A DNA stretch of 64,000 nucleotides, from IMG/VR virus record IMGVR_UViG_3300036823_000156, positions 19,960-83,959 of that record. One strand, given 5' to 3'. Made by a program: the position numbers and the translations under genes. The notes below the pieces were generated by a model that was given only the letters and a program-made list of their open reading frames with translations, did no database searches and was not told the DNA's origin. This stretch comes from a virus. Below, in pieces: positions 37,525 through 44,518 of the stretch. The stretch's first letter is position 1; every line of letters starts with the position of its first letter.

Positions 37525-37937
37525 CAGTCGTCCTCGCTCTCTTCCTCGTCCGGGAACTCGTTGTCCAGAATGAACTCGATCAGATCCGCGTCCCGGGTGC
37601 CGGTCGTGACGTAGAGGGTGGGGTCCAGCTGTCGGGCGACGGCCTCCAGATCGGTCCGCTTCATGGTGGTGAGTTCGCCCTCCCGGGCGTTCTCGGCGTC
37701 CGCGGTCAGCAGCTCGACGTCGGGTTCGTGGCCGCCCTCGGTCATGACCTCCAGCTCGCCGGTGTACGCGACCGCGCCGCAGCTCCCGCAGGTCAGCCGC
37801 TCCTGGGCGCCCATGTCGATCGGGATGGCGACGAGACCCTTGTGTTGGAACAGGGTCAGGCACGGACCGAAGAACACGTCCTCGCCGCAGTTCTCGCACT
37901 CCAGGAACAGATAGAAGCGCCCGTCGTTCTCGTCCAT
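37524..37937 (-). CDS. zinc-ribbon protein with C-terminal SAP-like helix, 137 aa
   Basis: Two Cys pairs, 'CENCG' near 14 and 'CGSCG' near 50, form a zinc ribbon. The C-terminal 45 residues ('MKRTDLEAVARQLDPTLY', then 'ADLIEFILDNEFPDEE') resemble the helical motif near the end of the SSB-like protein at 20412. It probably binds nucleic acid. It lies in a chain of coupled small genes. Confidence 0.65.
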   Translation of the reverse strand: MDENDGRFYLFLECENCGEDVFFGPCLTLFQHKGLVAIPIDMGAQERLTCGSCGAVAYTGELEVMTEGGHEPDVELLTADAENAREGELTTMKRTDLEAVARQLDPTLYVTTGTRDADLIEFILDNEFPDEEESEDD

Positions 37938-38287
37938 CAGCCCAACACCTCCACGTCGGCTCGGTCCAGATCGTGCATCGTCTCGGTGGTGCAGTCCTCG
38001 GGATCGGCCGGGTAGGCGAACGACACGGTGCCGGCCCCTCGGTCGACCGCGGTGATCAGGTAGACGTGTCCGGCGAGCGGGAACCGGATGCGCTTACCGA
38101 CCTGGTACTTGCCGGCGGGCTCGGCCACCGGGGCCGGTGTGGCTTCACCCAGTGCCAGGGTGAGCACGCGGGTGGACTCCAGGCCGTCCTTGGCCCGGAT
38201 GTTGATCGGCTTGAGCAGTTGCTTGTCCTCGCAGGTGAGGTGGACCTCGCCCTTGGCGTTGCACCAGACCTCGAACATCAGCTTCAT
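37937..38287 (-). CDS. hypothetical protein, 116 aa
   Basis: Start ATG 38287 from the ATGA overlap. Beta-rich, with 'GKRIRFPLAGHVYLITAVD' near 72-90. Two Cys lie near the start. No family recognised. Confidence 0.55.
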   Translation of the reverse strand: MKLMFEVWCNAKGEVHLTCEDKQLLKPINIRAKDGLESTRVLTLALGEATPAPVAEPAGKYQVGKRIRFPLAGHVYLITAVDRGAGTVSFAYPADPEDCTTETMHDLDRADVEVLG

Positions 38288-38523
38288 GACGCGCTCCCCT
38301 CGGCCACCGGGGCCGTCGAGACCCACTGGCTGGCGCGGGCGTCCCATTCCAGCTGCTTGGCCTCGGCGAAGCTGGCGTAGCTGCCCCGGCAGGTCACGGT
38401 GGCGATCATGCTGCCGCGGAACGCGCGTTTGGCCTGGTGCTTGGCCAGCGTGCCGTTGGCCAGCAGGCGAATCGGTTGCACGCAGGCCAGGCACGTGCCG
38501 TAGTACGGTTGTGCGGTTGTCAT
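38284..38523 (-). CDS. small Cys/His protein, 79 aa
   Basis: 'YYGTCLACVQPIRLL' near residue 8 with Cys-x2-Cys, a His near 28 and another Cys near 45 suggest a zinc-binding fold. ATGA overlaps connect it on both sides. Confidence 0.55.
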   Translation of the reverse strand: MTTAQPYYGTCLACVQPIRLLANGTLAKHQAKRAFRGSMIATVTCRGSYASFAEAKQLEWDARASQWVSTAPVAEGSAS

Positions 38524-39299
38524 TCGGCTCCTTCCCAGGTTGCCTCGTAGATGGTGGCCATCAGGCCGTTGGCCCAGTCGCGGTCGGGCACCGTCCGCAA
38601 CGGCGACTTCTCGATCGCTTCCTGGATGTCCAGCTCCCAGTCCTCGATCATCGACAGCACCTCGTCCAGCGTGTAGACGCCGGTGCGGATGTGGTGCAGC
38701 AGGGTGCGCTGGGGCTCGGGGATCGGCAGCGTGATGCGGCCGGTGGACAGCAGCTCGTGTCCCTGGAAACCCAGGCGCACCGCGTGGTAGGCGAACTTCG
38801 TGTCGAAGCCGTACTCGGCGATCAGCTCGGGACGGTTGGTGTGCTGCGACTTCAGGCCCAGCATGCGCAGGCGCTGGTTGTGCAGGTAACCCAGGAACTT
38901 GTGCGTGATCTGCTTGGACAGGATGTGTTCGATCGCGTGGTTCGAGCGCAGCACCCGACCCCAGTGCGTGATGGTCACGGTGTCCTGCTTCGGCGCGAAC
39001 AGCGGCATGATGACGGTGGGGTTGCCGTCCAGCGCCAGGCGCATCCACTTGCGCAGCCCGTAGACGTTCAGATCGAGATCGCCCGGTCCGGAACGCACGT
39101 GCTGCGGCTGGGTGCGGAACTCGTACTGGTCGAAGCGCTTCAGCCCGAGCACGTACTCCTTGGGTTCGACGCAGATGCCCATCTCGTCGCGGTCGTCGGT
39201 GTCCTCGACGGTCACCCCGTACAGGCCGGAACCGACCTGGGTCCGCAGGATCGTGAACCGGTTGGCGATGTCCTCGCGGTCCGGCGTCTGGTACTTCAT
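38520..39299 (-). CDS. nucleotidyltransferase-fold protein (pol beta superfamily, COG3541-like)
   Basis: A 259-residue protein. 'TQVGSGLYGVTVEDTDDRDE' near residues 20-40 matches the Gly-Ser helix and the acidic pair of minimal nucleotidyltransferases of the DNA polymerase beta superfamily. The later 'MRLALDGNPTVIMPLFAP' and 'YLHNQRLRMLG' segments also occur in the predicted nucleotidyltransferases grouped as COG3541. These may transfer nucleotides to RNA or protein ends. The substrate is unknown. Confidence 0.65.
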   Translation of the reverse strand: MKYQTPDREDIANRFTILRTQVGSGLYGVTVEDTDDRDEMGICVEPKEYVLGLKRFDQYEFRTQPQHVRSGPGDLDLNVYGLRKWMRLALDGNPTVIMPLFAPKQDTVTITHWGRVLRSNHAIEHILSKQITHKFLGYLHNQRLRMLGLKSQHTNRPELIAEYGFDTKFAYHAVRLGFQGHELLSTGRITLPIPEPQRTLLHHIRTGVYTLDEVLSMIEDWELDIQEAIEKSPLRTVPDRDWANGLMATIYEATWEGAE

Positions 39300-39300
39300 C

Positions 39301-39516
39301 TCAGCCACCGTTGGCCCCCTTCCAGTTCTGCTCGATGGTGCGCGCGATCTCCACGACGTCGTCGTCGGCCGACACGCCCGCATCGGCGTGCTCCAGGCCG
39401 ATCCGGGCCAGCGCCAGCAAGGCCTCGCGCTGCCGGGAGGACAGCAGATCCCGAATCAACGAGCTGGCGCTGATCTTCTTGAACTCGGTCTGCTTCGGGA
39501 TGCCCTTAGTCGTCAT
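39301..39516 (-). CDS. hypothetical small protein, 71 aa
   Basis: ATG 39516 overlaps the upstream stop by 11 bases. The product is helical ('ISASSLIRDLLSSRQREALL'). It ends just before the nucleotidyltransferase and may work with it. Confidence 0.5.
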   Translation of the reverse strand: MTTKGIPKQTEFKKISASSLIRDLLSSRQREALLALARIGLEHADAGVSADDDVVEIARTIEQNWKGANGG

Positions 39517-39949
39517 CGGTCGTGTAGCCTCCCGCCAGATATGCGAGCAGGCGGCGGAACGCCACGCTGTTGCTGACGCCGGGGACCGTGCGCACCTCGG
39601 GCTCGCCCAGGTCGACCGCACCCTCGAACACCGTGATCGTGGACGTGCAGATCTCGGACTCCCAGTCGTCGCCGAGGTGCACCTTCAGCACCAGGCTGGG
39701 CGCGACCTCCACGAGTCGGCGCAAGGTGTCGACCACGCTGTCGTCGCTGTAGTCGCGTTCGGACAGGTTGCCGTCGGCGTGGATCTCCTCGGCGACCCAC
39801 ATGCCCAGACTGCCCAGGCCCGGCCCCGACACTGGGTTGTACGCCAAGGGGTGCCAGCGCTCGTAGTCGACCGACACGAAGTCCTCGGCCGCCGCGATAT
39901 CCCGGGACGCCAGCGTGCCGCGCAGCTGTGCGTGTCGCCAGTTACCCAT
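39506..39949 (-). CDS. hypothetical protein, 147 aa
   Basis: ATG 39949. Mixed alpha/beta protein with 'HPLAYNPVSGPGLGSLGMWV' near 35 and 'APSLVLKVHLGDDWESE' near 85. No family recognised. Confidence 0.55.
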   Translation of the reverse strand: MGNWRHAQLRGTLASRDIAAAEDFVSVDYERWHPLAYNPVSGPGLGSLGMWVAEEIHADGNLSERDYSDDSVVDTLRRLVEVAPSLVLKVHLGDDWESEICTSTITVFEGAVDLGEPEVRTVPGVSNSVAFRRLLAYLAGGYTTDDD

Positions 39950-40190
39950 TGCTCTCACGCACCTTCCTGCCCGCGCGGATCGCACCGCGGACGGTCATGT
40001 AGCCGATACCGACACCGATGATGTGGACCTTGGGGTAGTCCTGCCAGTTGCCGGAGTACAGCGTGTAGCGAAAGAAGCGCGTCATGTTGTTGCGGGTCAC
40101 GAACGCGGTGCCGGTCTCGTTGGACCACATCACGGACTCGATGTAGTTCCCCCGGAGCGTGGCAAAGGCCCGTATCTTGGTTCTGCGCAA
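39942..40190 (-). CDS. small basic beta-rich protein, 82 aa
   Basis: I take TTG 40190, preceded by AAGGAGG at 12 bases and GGAG at 3. The product is basic and beta-rich ('GNYIESVMWSNETGTAFVTR'). It is the first gene downstream of the promoter at 40236. Unknown function. Confidence 0.55.
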   Translation of the reverse strand: MRRTKIRAFATLRGNYIESVMWSNETGTAFVTRNNMTRFFRYTLYSGNWQDYPKVHIIGVGIGYMTVRGAIRAGRKVRESNG

Positions 40191-40235
40191 AGACTCCAGC
40201 CTCCTTGGCGGGTGAGTGGGTGGTAGAAGGAATGT

Positions 40236-40241
40236 ACACTA
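40236..40241 (-). promoter_or_regulatory. promoter -10 box (TAGTGT family)
   Basis: The minus strand reads AGTTAGTGTACATTCC. The TAG is the stop of the gene at 40239-40505. No convincing -35 box at the proper distance. It would drive the genes from 40190 leftward. Confidence 0.55.
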
Positions 40242-40505
40242 ACTGGCGAGGTTCTTGCAACAGGTACCGATCCAGCCGACGTCGGACAGGCGATGGATCA
40301 GGGCGTCCTGCACGAGGGGTTCCTCGCAGGCCGCGCAGATACCGGGGAAGCTCGCCGGCACCCAGCCGACCATCTCCTCAGCGGCGTAGCGCTCCCGGCG
40401 CTGCGACATCTCGTACTCGACCTGCTCCTCGGGCGTGCGCGTGTTCCCCTTGCAGTGCGCGCACTGCGACACCAGCAGGTCGGTGCGTTCGCAACGCTCA
40501 TCCAC
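40239..40505 (-). CDS. zinc-ribbon-like protein, 88 aa
   Basis: GTG 40505 follows a GAGGAGG sequence. Three cysteine clusters, 'CAHCKG' near 15, 'CAACEEP' near 57 and 'GTCCKN' near 80, indicate a zinc-binding fold. Unknown partner. Confidence 0.6.
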   Translation of the reverse strand: MDERCERTDLLVSQCAHCKGNTRTPEEQVEYEMSQRRERYAAEEMVGWVPASFPGICAACEEPLVQDALIHRLSDVGWIGTCCKNLAS

Positions 40506-40548
40506 CGGACGCCACCTCCTCGGCCAGCTCGGCGATCACGGCGTTCAC
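40498..40548 (-). CDS. possible 16-aa peptide between two genes
   Basis: A GTG at 40548 overlaps the stop of the gene at 40545 (GTGA), and the frame ends with TGA at 40498, directly before the GTG of the zinc-ribbon gene. The peptide 'NAVIAELAEEVASGG' could simply carry ribosomes across the gap. Confidence 0.25.
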   Translation of the reverse strand: MNAVIAELAEEVASGG

Positions 40549-41105
40549 CGCAGGGCCGCGAGCTTCGGGTAGCGGGCGTCGGCCTCGGCGGTGGAAATGA
40601 CCGTGAGGTCGCGCAGCAGGGCGGTGTGCACCGAGGAGCGGCGCAGGGCCTTCGCGTGGCGCTCGACCCGGTCGCGCAGCTCGTTGAACTCGTTCATGCC
40701 GGCGAAGTGCTTCGAGTTGGCCTCGGTCAGCCAGTCGCGGAACTTGGTCTGGCCGTGGTGGCGATGGTGGTGGGTCGCGGACATCGGCACGATCACCGGG
40801 CCCGAGTCGGTGAACCGGATGCGCACGGTGGGGCTCTCGTCGGCCGCCGGCTCGGGCGCCACGAACAGGGCGTCGGCGGTCAGCATGGTGGGCAGCTGGA
40901 TGCGCACGACCGCGGTGGCCGCCGCGTCCAGGGCGGCGGTGACCCGGGTGCCGGCGACCGCGTGCGCGGCAGCTGCCCACTCGCGGGCGGTCGCCCGCAG
41001 TCTGGGACCGGCCTCGGGGTTCATGCCGAAGTAGTAGGCCCAGCAGATCCCCACGAAACCGGCCAGCAGTGCGGGGACCTCAAAGGACTGGAAGAAGAGC
41101 GCCAT
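40545..41105 (-). CDS. membrane-anchored protein, 186 aa
   Basis: One N-terminal span ('VPALLAGFVGICWAYYFGMN') followed by a soluble domain with an Ala-rich helix, a beta-rich part, a His-rich motif ('ATHHHRHHGQTK') near 112 and a helical end. The His cluster could bind metal. Unknown function. Confidence 0.6.
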   Translation of the reverse strand: MALFFQSFEVPALLAGFVGICWAYYFGMNPEAGPRLRATAREWAAAAHAVAGTRVTAALDAAATAVVRIQLPTMLTADALFVAPEPAADESPTVRIRFTDSGPVIVPMSATHHHRHHGQTKFRDWLTEANSKHFAGMNEFNELRDRVERHAKALRRSSVHTALLRDLTVISTAEADARYPKLAALR

Positions 41106-41130
41106 GAGACTTTCCCTTCTGTGTCAGGAA

Positions 41131-41162
41131 AGCCCCGGCCCCGCACTGTGCGGGGCCGGGGC
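41131..41162 (-). terminator. intrinsic terminator after the Ro60-like gene
   Basis: GCCCCGGCCCCGCA (41132-41145) pairs perfectly with TGCGGGGCCGGGGC (41149-41162), loop CTG, followed on the minus strand by CTTTCC. It lies 14 bases after the stop of the TROVE gene. Confidence 0.75.
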
Positions 41163-41175
41163 GTGAGCTGGTACG

Positions 41176-42813
41176 TCAGGCGGAATAGAACGGCCAGTTG
41201 GCGTTCTGCCCGCGCTCCAGCAGTTCGATCTGTCGGAACGCGGAGTCGGTCAGACCGCTCATCACGTGCCGGTTGGCCGCGCCCGACGGGGCGTGCCCGC
41301 GCCGGTATCCGGCCAGATTGTAGGTGTAGAGCGGGGTGCTGTCCGGCAGGGCCGAGCCGGGATCTTTGCCCCAGTAGTCGCTGGCCTGCTCGTCGGTCAG
41401 GATGACCACGCGGTCGTGCTTGTCGAAGTTCCGGGCCACCGCCTGGGTGGTTTCCGTGCCGCCCGCCAGGAAGTAGCCCGCACTCTTCCACCGGGCGATG
41501 CCACTGAGCAGCGACTCTTCCTTGCGGAACGGGAACTTCGTCGAGGCGTTGGAGAACGACACGACGGTCGGCTGATCGCACCGATGGGCCAGGGCCAGGC
41601 CGAACAGCACCGCCGCGTCCCAGCGGGCCAGCGTGCCGTCCTTGCTGAACGTCGCGTCCATCGACGCGGACGTGTCCACCAGGATCAGTGTGCGACCCTC
41701 CAGCGTCGTGATGTTGTCCAGCGAGTTCTGCAGAGCGCGTTCCAGCGCGCCCTGCCACCGGCCACCGCTGCCGACGGCGCGGGCACTGGAGAGCAGCTGC
41801 ATCGGCCACTGGCGGGCGGCCACGATCTCGGCCGGGTCGGACAGCCGCGCCACGACGTGCTTGACCGAGGCGGGAGAGATGCCGGCCTGGTCGAAGTTGC
41901 GCAGGTTCATCCGCAACGCCTGGAACCCCATCGACGGGATCAGCGCGTCCCACACCGGGCCGGTCATCTCGCCCTGCAGCCAGCCCGACACGGTCTCCCA
42001 CGTCATGCCGGCCGACGCGATCTTGTTGGCCGCCTTGACCGGGTCCTTGGTGAACAGCCTGCGCCGCTTGTCCAGGTCCCACTGCTGCATCTTCCGGTTG
42101 GCCGTGATCATCTTCAACTCGGCCGGGATCACGGCGTCCTTGTGCTTGTAGTGGCGGTCCAGGATGTAGGAGAACAACGCGGACTGCTCGGCGTCACGCG
42201 GTCGCGGCCGGCACAACGCGATCACCCGGGCGAAGTCGAACTCCCGTTCGCCGGTGTCGTACTTGAGGAACGCGCGCTGCGTGTACATCCGGGTGGCCGC
42301 CGAGGCCGCGCCCCGACGCCAGGAGATCGGCAGGGTGTCCTTGCCCGGGTGCGTGCTGCGCCAGTAGGCCAGGGCCTCGCCGGGCTCGTCCGGGCGCTGC
42401 AGGGCCGCGTCGAGGAACAGGCGGCCGGAGAACTCCTCGTGCCCTTCGTAGCGCTTGAGGCCGTCCAGCGCGTGCGCGGCGGCCACCATCGGGGCGGTGC
42501 GCAGGAATCCCTCGGTCCGCAGCCACTTGATCCACGCCATGGTCCACTGTGGATTCAGCGCGGCGACGTTGCGGGTGAGGGTGGCGAAGCGCGAGTCGCG
42601 GTCTTTGGCGGTCTCGTAGAAGGTGTCCTGCCCGACCATGTTCTGGACCGAGAGCAGGAACAGCTCGGACTGCAGGCCGCGGGCGTAGCCGGGGCCGCCC
42701 TCCTCGGTGCGTCCGGTCGGCGTCGACTCGGAGAGGATCGGGGACATGCCCGGCGCGGACGGCGGCGCCGTCCGCGCCGTGCGGGCGGAGGCCGGTGGAT
42801 TGAAACGAGCCAT
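41176..42813 (-). CDS. TROVE/vWA protein, Ro60 homologue (Rsr-like)
   Basis: The 545-residue product has an N-terminal HEAT-like TROVE region (about 40-350) with 'DGLKRYEGHEEFSGRLFLDA' and 'RHYKHKDAVIPAEL', and a C-terminal von Willebrand A domain with the metal site 'LILVDTSASMD' near 374-384 and 'VVSFSNAST' and 'GGTETTQAV' further on. This is the Ro60/Rsr arrangement: a ring that binds Y RNA on its outside and RNA ends in its centre. Ro homologues were reported in mycobacteriophages of the Bxz1 type. A Y-RNA-like gene lies 37 bases upstream on the same strand. Confidence 0.9.
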   Translation of the reverse strand: MARFNPPASARTARTAPPSAPGMSPILSESTPTGRTEEGGPGYARGLQSELFLLSVQNMVGQDTFYETAKDRDSRFATLTRNVAALNPQWTMAWIKWLRTEGFLRTAPMVAAAHALDGLKRYEGHEEFSGRLFLDAALQRPDEPGEALAYWRSTHPGKDTLPISWRRGAASAATRMYTQRAFLKYDTGEREFDFARVIALCRPRPRDAEQSALFSYILDRHYKHKDAVIPAELKMITANRKMQQWDLDKRRRLFTKDPVKAANKIASAGMTWETVSGWLQGEMTGPVWDALIPSMGFQALRMNLRNFDQAGISPASVKHVVARLSDPAEIVAARQWPMQLLSSARAVGSGGRWQGALERALQNSLDNITTLEGRTLILVDTSASMDATFSKDGTLARWDAAVLFGLALAHRCDQPTVVSFSNASTKFPFRKEESLLSGIARWKSAGYFLAGGTETTQAVARNFDKHDRVVILTDEQASDYWGKDPGSALPDSTPLYTYNLAGYRRGHAPSGAANRHVMSGLTDSAFRQIELLERGQNANWPFYSA

Positions 42814-42849
42814 GAGTGCTCAACTCCTTGTCAGAGAAGGAGGAGCGGC

Positions 42850-42993
42850 AAGCCAAGAGTCCGAGAAAAGGTGGTCGAAGGTATTGTCGCGCTCTACCGC
42901 TGAGCTACCCACCGAAGTGGGGCGGGATTCGAACCCGCGACCTCGTCCTTACAGGGGAAGTAACCCTCAACCTGACTGCGGACTCATAAGCTT
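42850..42993 (-). ncRNA. yrlA: YrlA-type Y RNA (circularly permuted tRNA mimic)
   Basis: On the minus strand the order is: an outer stem (AAGC...GAGTCCG at 42993-42979 pairing with CGGACTC...GCTT at 42863-42850), a T-arm (GCGGG-TTCGAAT-CCCGC, 42938-42922), an acceptor-like stem CCCAC-TTCG-GTGGG closed by a UUCG tetraloop (42921-42908), and a D-arm (GCTC...GAGC, 42905-42891). A T-arm before a D-arm, joined by a closed acceptor stem, is the known YrlA design: a tRNA mimic without a free CCA end. The exact RNA ends are not determined. It lies next to the Ro60-like gene, its expected partner. Confidence 0.8.
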
Positions 42994-43140
42994 GACGCTC
43001 CCGAGGAAAAGGTGGACCAGGCGTAATTTCGCCGAATGAAGTAGCCCGGTCTGAGACAGCGGGAGCTGTCGGGAAAAGCTAGCCCGGCGGTCGGCTTGGC
43101 GTGTGGTCCCCGCCGAACCGCCGGTGGTGCAACCGTACCG

Positions 43141-43159
43141 GACGCTCCAGCGGAGCGTC
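43141..43159 (-). terminator. hairpin after the coiled-coil gene
   Basis: GACGCTC (43141-43147) and GAGCGTC (43153-43159) form a seven-base-pair stem 15 bases after the stop at 43174. There is no T tract. A second hairpin, GACAGC/GCTGTC, lies at 43055-43070. The stretch from here to the Y RNA holds no gene that I can see. Confidence 0.45.
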
Positions 43160-43173
43160 AAGCGGGTTTCTGA

Positions 43174-43602
43174 CTACGCTGCCGGCGGCTGGTCGGTCGC
43201 CGGGGGCACGAGGGCGGTGACGCCGTCGACCGCGGTCGAGAGGTCGGCGGTCGCGGCCTGGAGGCCGGTCACGTCGACGCCCTGAGCCTGGAGATTCGCG
43301 ATCTCCGTCTGCAGTGCGCTGGTGTCGTCGGTGACCTTGGTCTTCAGGTCGGTGACCGCGGTGGTCAGGGCGTCGATGTCGGCCTGCGAAGCGGCCATCA
43401 GGTCCTCCAAGTGATCGAATCGAATGTCGAGGTCGGACTCGGAGCCTACCGCACCGCCAGCGGCGAGGAACTGTGTGAACTGGGCGGCCGTGGCCAGGAT
43501 GGCCTGGGTCAGTCCGCCGACGCGGGGGCGTCGGCCGTGCCAGGCGGCGACCGCCTGGTCGAGAGCGATCTGCCGGTTGTTCAAGCTGTGTGGAGTGGTC
43601 AT
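43174..43602 (-). CDS. coiled-coil protein, 142 aa
   Basis: A helical N-terminal region is followed by heptad-like sequence ('DIDALTTAVTDLKTKVTD', 'SALQTEIANLQAQG') typical of a coiled coil, and a short Pro-rich end. No enzymatic motif. Such proteins in phages may be fibre bases or oligomerisation tags; this one has no structural neighbours. Confidence 0.6.
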   Translation of the reverse strand: MTTPHSLNNRQIALDQAVAAWHGRRPRVGGLTQAILATAAQFTQFLAAGGAVGSESDLDIRFDHLEDLMAASQADIDALTTAVTDLKTKVTDDTSALQTEIANLQAQGVDVTGLQAATADLSTAVDGVTALVPPATDQPPAA

Positions 43603-43611
43603 GCCGGCAGC

Positions 43612-43737
43612 CTAGTGAGGCTGGACCTGCTGGGACAAACAATGCCCGACGTGGTGGCGGGCCTGGCAGGACAGGGTGCCGTCGCACTGCACTTCCCGGC
43701 GCGGCGGTGGCGCGTTCTTCTCCTTGGCCACGGTCAT
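43612..43737 (-). CDS. small Cys/His protein, 41 aa
   Basis: From ATG 43737 (GGGAGAG upstream, ATGA overlap with the gene before) to TAG 43612. It contains 'QCDGTLSCQARHHVGHCLSQ', with three Cys and three His, likely a zinc knuckle. Confidence 0.5.
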   Translation of the reverse strand: MTVAKEKNAPPPRREVQCDGTLSCQARHHVGHCLSQQVQPH

Positions 43738-43859
43738 CTCTCCCTCGGTGGCTTGGGCTCCTCGGGCTTACTGGGCTTGCCCGGCGGTCCCGGCTTCGTG
43801 TCGCGCCCCGGCTTCGGGGATCGCGGTTTCGGCGCGGGCTGCGGATTCGGTTTGGGCAT
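43734..43859 (-). CDS. small Pro/Lys-rich protein, 41 aa
   Basis: 'PKPNPQPAPKPRSPKPG' and similar sequence up to the stop. Disordered and basic. ATG 43859 is chosen; a GTG at 43874 in the same frame is also possible and has AAAGGAA just before it. Confidence 0.45.
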   Translation of the reverse strand: MPKPNPQPAPKPRSPKPGRDTKPGPPGKPSKPEEPKPPRER

Positions 43860-43900
43860 CCTGGCGTCGATCACTTCCTTTCGTGACAAGGGGAGGAGGG

Positions 43901-43939
43901 GCCGACCCGGACCGCCGCTACGGTTCGGTCCGGGTCGGC
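43901..43939 (-). terminator. strong hairpin, probable terminator
   Basis: GCCGACCCGGACCG (43901-43914) and CGGTCCGGGTCGGC (43926-43939) form a 14-base-pair stem with an 11-base loop. No T tract follows. Together with the hairpin at 44167 it brackets a stretch of about 230 bases in which the only possible gene is a 16-residue peptide. Confidence 0.5.
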
Positions 43940-44087
43940 GTGGGGTGGCCTGCCTTGCACAGGCCGCGAAAGACGCGGGCACGGCATGAAACCCGCTCTC
44001 CAGGTCCGGATCGCAGCGGGCCGCTTGGTCTGTGACAACGGCGCGGTCCCGCTGGTTCCTGGTCCTGAGCACCCCATCGGGAGGTGC

Positions 44088-44138
44088 CTAGCGCCAACCG
44101 AAGTCGTCGCCGGTGAAGCTGAAATCGCGATCGGTCAT
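44088..44138 (-). CDS. possible 16-aa peptide
   Basis: ATG 44138 has AGAGGTGAG upstream and the frame runs 16 codons to TAG 44088, encoding 'TDRDFSFTGDDFGWR' after Met. It is flanked by strong hairpins on both sides. The rest of 43860-44275 shows no gene. Confidence 0.3.
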   Translation of the reverse strand: MTDRDFSFTGDDFGWR

Positions 44139-44166
44139 GGTTCTCACCTCTTCTCGGACTATGGCT

Positions 44167-44191
44167 CCCGCACGTCTGTGTGACGTGCGGG
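44167..44191 (-). terminator. hairpin CCCGCACGTC/GACGTGCGGG
   Basis: A perfect ten-base-pair stem with a five-base loop (TGTGT), between the gene at 44276 and the small peptide frame. No T tract, so it may be an RNA processing or insulation site rather than a classical terminator. Confidence 0.45.
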
Positions 44192-44249
44192 ACCATACGT
44201 CAGGGAATCGTTTGCACCACGACGTCCTTGGCCGAGCCAGTATGGCAGG

Positions 44250-44260
44250 CTCTGCTAGAG
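44250..44260 (-). promoter_or_regulatory. CTCTGCTAGAG dyad within a possible promoter
   Basis: On the minus strand TGGACA, an 18-base spacer containing CTCTAGCAGAG, and CATACT follow one another, so the dyad would sit between a -35 and a -10 box. The same dyad occurs at 14659 and 24539. Confidence 0.35.
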
Positions 44261-44353
44261 CTTGTCCAGTATCGCTTAGTGCTGCGAGCGGTGCGGACCC
44301 TCTAGGAGCTTGTCCAGTATCGCTTCGTGCTGCGAGCGGTGCAGACCCTCCAG
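44258..44353 (-). repeat. tandem duplication of 48 bp across a gene end
   Basis: Two copies (44258-44305 and 44306-44353) differ at only a few bases. They encode 'LEGLHRSQH' and 'LEGPHRSQH' at the end of the gene at 44276. In the distal copy GAA has become TAA, which is the present stop. Confidence 0.8.
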
Positions 44354-44518
44354 GATCTCCTGCAGCGGCGCGGCCAGAGCCTGCGCGCCGGTGAAGATCG
44401 ACGGGTCCCAGCCCGGCCGCTGGGTGTCGAACAACAGGTCCTCGACCCAGGTGATGGCGTCCAGCACCTTGTCCTCGGCCTCGTCCAGTTCTGGCAGCAA
44501 GCTGCCGTTAGCCGACAT
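44276..44518 (-). CDS. hypothetical acidic protein with duplicated end, 80 aa
   Basis: ATG 44518. Helical and acidic ('LLPELDEAEDKVLDAITWVE'). The last 25 residues repeat ('EGLHRSQHEAILDKLLEGPH') because of the 48-bp duplication. It overlaps the stop of the upstream gene. Unknown function. Confidence 0.55.
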   Translation of the reverse strand: MSANGSLLPELDEAEDKVLDAITWVEDLLFDTQRPGWDPSIFTGAQALAAPLQEILEGLHRSQHEAILDKLLEGPHRSQH

